A stretch of DNA of 64,000 nucleotides, from contig OW386289.2 of NCBI GenBank assembly GCA_936432065.2, forward strand, positions 169,321,348-169,385,347, written 5' to 3'. Positions 59,579 to 64,000 of this stretch are shown here, piece by piece; the first letter of the stretch is position 1; the number at the start of each line of letters is the position of its first letter. This stretch comes from Rutpela maculata. Lineage: Eukaryota > Arthropoda > Insecta > Coleoptera > Cerambycidae. The translations under genes and the position numbers were made by a program. Below the pieces are notes generated by a model. That model saw only the letters and a list, made by a program, of their open reading frames with translations. It did not search any database and was not told the DNA's origin.

Positions 59579-59840
59579 TACCTAATACACATAATTAAAT
59601 AATACATTAAAACACAATATCCAAACCAAAATATATTAGCTTGATAAGCAAATATAACATACTAGAAAAGAAAGACTAACATTTAAAAATAGGTAACTAA
59701 TCTAAGAAACTTGATATTTAGTTTTCTTGACTTTTCTGCCATTTAAATATCGCGGCCGATACGAAATAAATTACTAAATTAAAATATATTTTATTATTAT
59801 ATTAAAAATAACTATTCTACTATAGGCCAGTAGGCTTAAA

Positions 59841-61062
59841 ACCCAAATCGGAAATAATTGCTACAAAAGGTTTTATTGTATTATTGCCTAATATGAATAT
59901 CCTAGATTCTCCCCCCCCCCGCGGAGTTGTGTTTAAGTGGTGGGGGGTAAAAATGTACCGCCAAAAGGGTATTTTTGCGGTTTTACGGTTATATCTCGTA
60001 AAGGACTTACAATATCGAAAACATAGTCCTATTAAAAGTTGTAGGACATTAAATTCTGCATTGAATGAGACCAGACGCATATTTTTTTGACCACCCGTTC
60101 CCATACCAGTGCTCATCAAATCTGACAAATTTTACATATTTATGAAAAATGTGGTATTTACACTAAAGCACTCCATTGTACTAGTCTTGTACTTGGTTTC
60201 ATATAGAATATGATGAGATCCATTCAACTGATATAAAGATGGAGGCAGGATAAGAAACACAATTCTTGAAATCAATTAGTGATGATTATATTTCATAACA
60301 AAAATTGTAGTTAAATGAAGATGAAAAGGGGAAAAATAGATAGGTACACAAATTTCACAGACGGCGACGTTTGATTCTCGTTGGGCCATTCGGCTACTCA
60401 AAGTATTTCCAATACGGAGTCGGTCGCCCCATCACTCGGCTCCTGAAAGTCTGTAATTTTCATCGCCCCATATATGCAGTCCAGGTCTTCGTCAACATCT
60501 GGTTCGTCAATTACATCTGGTTGGAGGGAGTTAGTGCAGGAGTTCCCCTTGCAGTTGGCGCAAATCAATGAGCAATTAATCCCAGCCTTCCGACACCCAC
60601 AACCACGGGTGGTCCAAAAAATTCACTTTTGATCTCATCGAAAGCAGAATTTATTCCTCTATAACTTTCGTATGGACCACTTTATTGATAGATGGGTTAG
60701 TTTAGATGATATTACCAAAAAGCCAGAAGTTAAAATGAAAATTTTTCATAAATATGTAAAATTTGTCCAACTTTGATGAGCGCTAGTGTAGGAAAGGGTG
60801 GTCCAATATGCGTTTGGTCTCATTCAATGCAGAATTTAATGCCCTACAACTTTTAATATGACTATGTTTTCGATATTGTGAGTCCTTTACGAGATATAAC
60901 CGTAAAACCGCAAAAATACCCCGTTTGGGGGTTCATTTTTACCCCCCACCACTTAAACACAACAACTCCAGCGGGAGGGGGGCTAGGATAGTCATTTTAG
61001 GCAACAATTGAAGCCATTAAAACAATAAAACCTTTTGTAGCAATGATTATTTTCGATTCGTC
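59841..61062. mobile_element. 1.2-kb inverted-repeat element with a CXC terminal exon inside
   Basis: Inverted arms of about 330 bases (59841-60170 and 60735-61062) share ATTGCTACAAAAGGTTTTAT, GTGTTTAAGTGGTGGGGGGT, TATTTTTGCGGTTTTACGGT and complements. Opposed C and G runs lie in each arm (10 C at 59911-59920). The interior carries a minus-strand cysteine-rich coding exon. No target duplication resolved. Confidence 0.82.
60398..60622 (-). pseudogene. CXC-type cysteine-rich C-terminal exon, relic
   Basis: Seventy-four codons open to the TGA at 60398-60400, no ATG at the start and a TGA just upstream. Residues 7-31 read GCGCRKAGINCSLICANC, KGNSCTN: C-x-C-x6-C-x3-C-x2-C-x4-C-x-N, the pattern found at the end of many arthropod transposon-encoded proteins annotated as tesmin/TSO1-like. 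An acidic tail follows (PDVIDEPDVDEDLDC). It is better preserved than its flanks, and the frame is intact to its stop. Only the last exon or last part is here. Confidence 0.65.
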
Positions 61063-61117
61063 TAATTTTTTAGTTTTACACAACTGGGTATATTTCTGGT
61101 TTATTTCACGCAGGTTT

Positions 61118-61120
<3 letters not shown>

Positions 61121-61140
<20 letters not shown>
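61121..61140. repeat. 20-base C run
   Basis: Homopolymer of 20 C followed by A8, just after the fold-back element. Confidence 0.85.
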
Positions 61141-61148
<8 letters not shown>

Positions 61149-62282
61149 CCTCCCGCGCCATACTGCAATTTATGGCAATCGATACGCTTAGAACGAAATA
61201 GCCTATGAAATACATGGATATACACCTACAATCAACACACAGTTGCCGACAGGTTTCTTGAGGGTTGCATATATTAAATATGCAAAAACATTCTTGCCTA
61301 GACCCTCAGATTTGAGTATCCTTATTGTAAAAATACGAGTGCATCAAATACATACTGCTAGTATTTTTTAAAAGCACATTGTTATAAACAGTAAACCTTT
61401 GCCTCTTTTCGGGTTCTACTATGATTTAGTTAATTTAATATTATGTTTGTCTTATTGCAACTAGCTCATCCTTTTGTTTTTTGTTTGCCTGCCCTGCTCT
61501 GTAAATTGGTAATACCTGTTGAGCAGTGTATGTTAAATAAATGAATATATAAAGTAAATTGTGAAGTGAACTTCAGTGCTTCAGTTTTCTTAAGGGTTCA
61601 TAGCGACCCAGCGAGTTTTGATTTTAGGATATGTGACAGACAACGGACAGGTGGAAAAAAAGAGTAGTGGGTACTAATCTCGGTTGTAATATTTATTAAT
61701 ACGCCTTTAATAATTTATTTGCTAAAATTTATGTCAATAGCACACTTGGTTAATTTGTTTCCACAATATAAACAAGTAGGTATATTTATGAGGTACGTTT
61801 GAAATTACCATATGAATTGAATTCAGACGTTGTGCATTCTGGCATTTTATGTTCATCTGTTTTGACACAGTTATCCAATCTACATTTTTGCATGTCGCCG
61901 CTTTTTCATTTTATTTAGCTTCTTTCTTTCCTCTGCTTAGTGAGATGTGTCTTCATATAAATAACGGAACGACTTTTTATTTAATTGGTATTTTAAGAAT
62001 TATATTGTTTATATTTATTGTCTTTGTGGAAACGGTGCTAAAAGACGGAGCCGGTAGTTCTCTAGAGATGGCATTTTTAGTCTCATGGCGTTTAAACAGC
62101 GAAATGTCAATTAATGTGGTGTAATTGTATAATAATAATAATAATAATGTGGTGTAAAAAAGCAAGCAATCGTTTGTAAAATACATACATTTTTGCATTT
62201 TTTTCTATCATAGTTTCTTACGTTGTAAATTTTTTCTTATTATTGTTTTGTTTCTTTGGAATATTTACAATTTATTTCCTAC
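61141..62282. other. intergenic sequence, no gene seen
   Basis: A frame of 91 codons at 61849-62124 is hydrophobic but has no family signature, and its opposite strand is also partly open. An (AAT)n tract lies at about 62128-62147. Confidence 0.35.
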
Positions 62283-62425
62283 TAGTATACAGGGTGTTTC
62301 ACGAGGAAACGGACATGCTTTAATGGCAGATAAAGGACACCGAGTGTAATCAGAATCACCTATAGAAAAAGCTAGTTAAACCCTTGTTGCTGAAATACAG
62401 GGTGTTTTATGTACTTTTGCCATAA
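62283..62425. repeat. paired CAGGGTGTTT words (mariner-type terminus fragments)
   Basis: TATACAGGGTGTTTCACGAG at about 62288 and ATACAGGGTGTTTTATGTAC at about 62394, in direct order. This is the usual terminal word of insect Tc1/mariner MITEs. No full element was delimited. Confidence 0.45.
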
Positions 62426-62971
62426 TTTCTTTTGGTTATTACTTTGTAAAGGAATGGAATAATAAGTTCATATTTGGCACATACGATACACTAGTGATCC
62501 TAAATAAAAGTATATGTATGACAGATAAAAAATCCAAGCCCGGACCCGAAAAAAAGATGTTTTTGTTCTTGAAGAAATCCGTACCAAATAAAATAGCTTT
62601 ATTAATTTTTTTGCCACACTTTTACCACCTTCGAAATAAATTCCACTAAATAATGCAATATGATAGTTGAGAAAATATCGATGAATGATACGTGCAAAAA
62701 GTACTTCCACAATTAAATTCGCCATTTTTTTTCAACAATAGGTAATTATTATGTTTTATTACCAATTTTTATGAATGGAATAAAATAAATAAAAAAATAA
62801 ATGTTAGAGGGCACCGAATCAAGAATCAATTTCATTTCTCTCATTTATTAAAAACTAGTAAAACAGCAACATAACATACCTGTTAATAAGAAGAACTGCA
62901 AACTGATGACAAAGTGACTTTTTTTTCAATTCAGTCTGCAGGTCTGCACTTAAACAATCGGAAATTATTTT
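62426..62971. other. intergenic sequence, no gene seen
   Basis: AT-rich; a minus-strand 85-codon frame at 62468-62725 lacks recognisable motifs. Confidence 0.35.
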
Positions 62972-63609
62972 ACTTCCACATCCAGTGGAAGTGTGGTAAC
63001 GCAGAAAATTTTTTGAAAATTTGTATTATCCAAATAGGCTTAGAATCAGGGTTGGCATGTTTAAAACAAAGTATTTTAAACAAGATGTTTAAAACATTGC
63101 ACCATGTTTTAAATAAATGTTAAAACATATTTAATACACAATGCGATGTTTTAAACAATTGTATTATTTTGGAGATTGTGGAAAAGCAGGAAAAGTGCCG
63201 ATGATCGTCCATTCCGATAAATAATTCCAATATAAACAGTAAACACACTCACAAAAAATAGCCTCTGTAATCTTACTCTTATGAGTCAAATGGCCCGTTT
63301 AAGAGCGCCATCTGGCATCAAGTAGTAGTAGCAGACACAGTAACTTGGCACCATTTAATTTTAGTTTAATAGAGTCTTAAACGTTTTAAACCTGTTTTAA
63401 ACATGTTTTAAACTTACCATTTAAAACATTGAAAAAACTGTTTAAAACAAAAAAAACTTTAAAATTAAAAAAAAAATTTTTTTTGTTTAAAATGAACCAA
63501 CCCTGCTTAGAATGTCATCAAACGTCGAGACTTTTTTGAGCAAACAAAAATTTCTGTCTGTAACTTTTTTTTGTGCGCACGATTACTCTGGAACCGTTTA
63601 AGATATTGG
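62972..63609 (+). repeat. R1 dispersed repeat, copy j, with a hAT element inside, 3' truncated
   Basis: Starts ACTTCCACATCCAGTGGAAG; the R1 word GGCTTAGAATGTCAT is split by a hAT element with duplication of CTTAGAAT. Similarity ends after TTTAAGATATTG near 63608. Confidence 0.9.
63047..63505. mobile_element. 459-bp non-autonomous hAT element
   Basis: Termini CAGGGTTGG and CCAACCCTG are classic hAT ends, flanked by a perfect 8-bp duplication CTTAGAAT (63039-63046 and 63506-63513) that reconstitutes the R1 sequence. Many GTTTTAAA / TTTAAAAC words cluster near both ends, as expected for subterminal transposase-binding repeats. No ORF. Contains a CTCF-like word, GAGCGCCATCTGGC, at about 63303-63316. 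Confidence 0.95.
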
Positions 63610-64000
63610 GGGTCATATTTTCTTATTTAGAATGTACCATTTTTCAAAATGTCGAAAATTCTAAAAAAAAATCAAAATTACAAAATTATCTACCTGTTCG
63701 TATCTATTTATATAGATTGTTGTATCAATGGAATGTTAATATATGATTATAGCAATACGCTTAAAAACTTACGAAAAACTTTGTATAGTTTCTCTGCCAT
63801 AAAACAGTGTACAGTGTTTATGTAGGTTTCATAATTATTATGTAGAAAGTGACAACTATTAATTTATTTTCATTTAACACAAAAATAGACCATGCATTCT
63901 GATAATACGCATTTTCAAGTAAGTAAATTTATGTTAATTAAACAATTACTTAACTGCAAAATGGCACAAAATGAATGTAATAAAGAAATGTAACTGGGGA
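63610..64000. other. AT-rich sequence to the end of the window
   Basis: No gene or recognisable repeat. Confidence 0.35.

Noticed and set aside
61849..62124. 91-codon hydrophobic ORF suggesting a membrane protein
   Set aside because: No start context, splice or family evidence. T-rich DNA gives hydrophobic translations by composition.

Overview
The window is AT-rich animal DNA, most probably from an insect with a large, repeat-heavy genome. Support comes from spliced coding sequence, a mariner/Tc1-type element with TA target sites, hAT-type elements, a 5S rRNA-derived SINE and abundant fold-back elements. A beetle would fit, but nothing here fixes the order. There is no operon structure and no bacterial or plasmid signature. 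The sequence looks like intergenic or intronic DNA filled by nested, mostly dead DNA transposons.

Only one stretch looks like a host gene: a long terminal coding exon at 6718-8372 (+), reached through a splice acceptor and followed by a poly(A) signal. Its disordered, charged product is not recognised. A second host-like signal is a possible promoter and noncoding first exon at about 11066-11345 (+), ending in a strong splice donor, with a CTCF-like motif just upstream.

Layout. 1-4259: AACGTT-rich tandem repeat, then a mariner-like element split by a 735-bp MITE. 4262-8400: a short fold-back repeat and the gene. 8700-11983: first copy of dispersed repeat family R1 and the candidate first exon. 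11984-15040: a long-inverted-repeat element with a second element and a palindrome nested inside. 15041-19930: a coding relic, R1 copies and a 767-bp fold-back element. 20229-23749: two more fold-back elements, the second carrying the same SAP-like exon in both arms. 24200-28910: R1 copies, a tRNA-like sequence and a probable LINE relic. 31700-37005: a diverged inverted-repeat element with a cysteine-rich (CXC) terminal exon, a 5S-derived SINE with perfect 12-bp target duplications, and a 1.2-kb palindrome. 40438-48180: tandem arrays, the second copy of the MITE, and the second mariner copy inside another inverted-repeat unit. 50119-52871: a 1.3-1.4 kb tandem duplication with a conserved hairpin. 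54855-64000: R1 copies, a 31-bp minisatellite, a SWIM-like transposon protein relic, a second CXC relic inside a fold-back element, and a hAT element with perfect 8-bp target duplications.

The most interesting pattern is the density of long fold-back elements (seven listed separately, plus longer-spaced inverted-repeat composites). Four of these units appear to retain first or last exons of transposon proteins (SAP-like start, CXC-type ends, and one tentative start exon). Identifications rest on reading the sequence by eye; no database search was possible.
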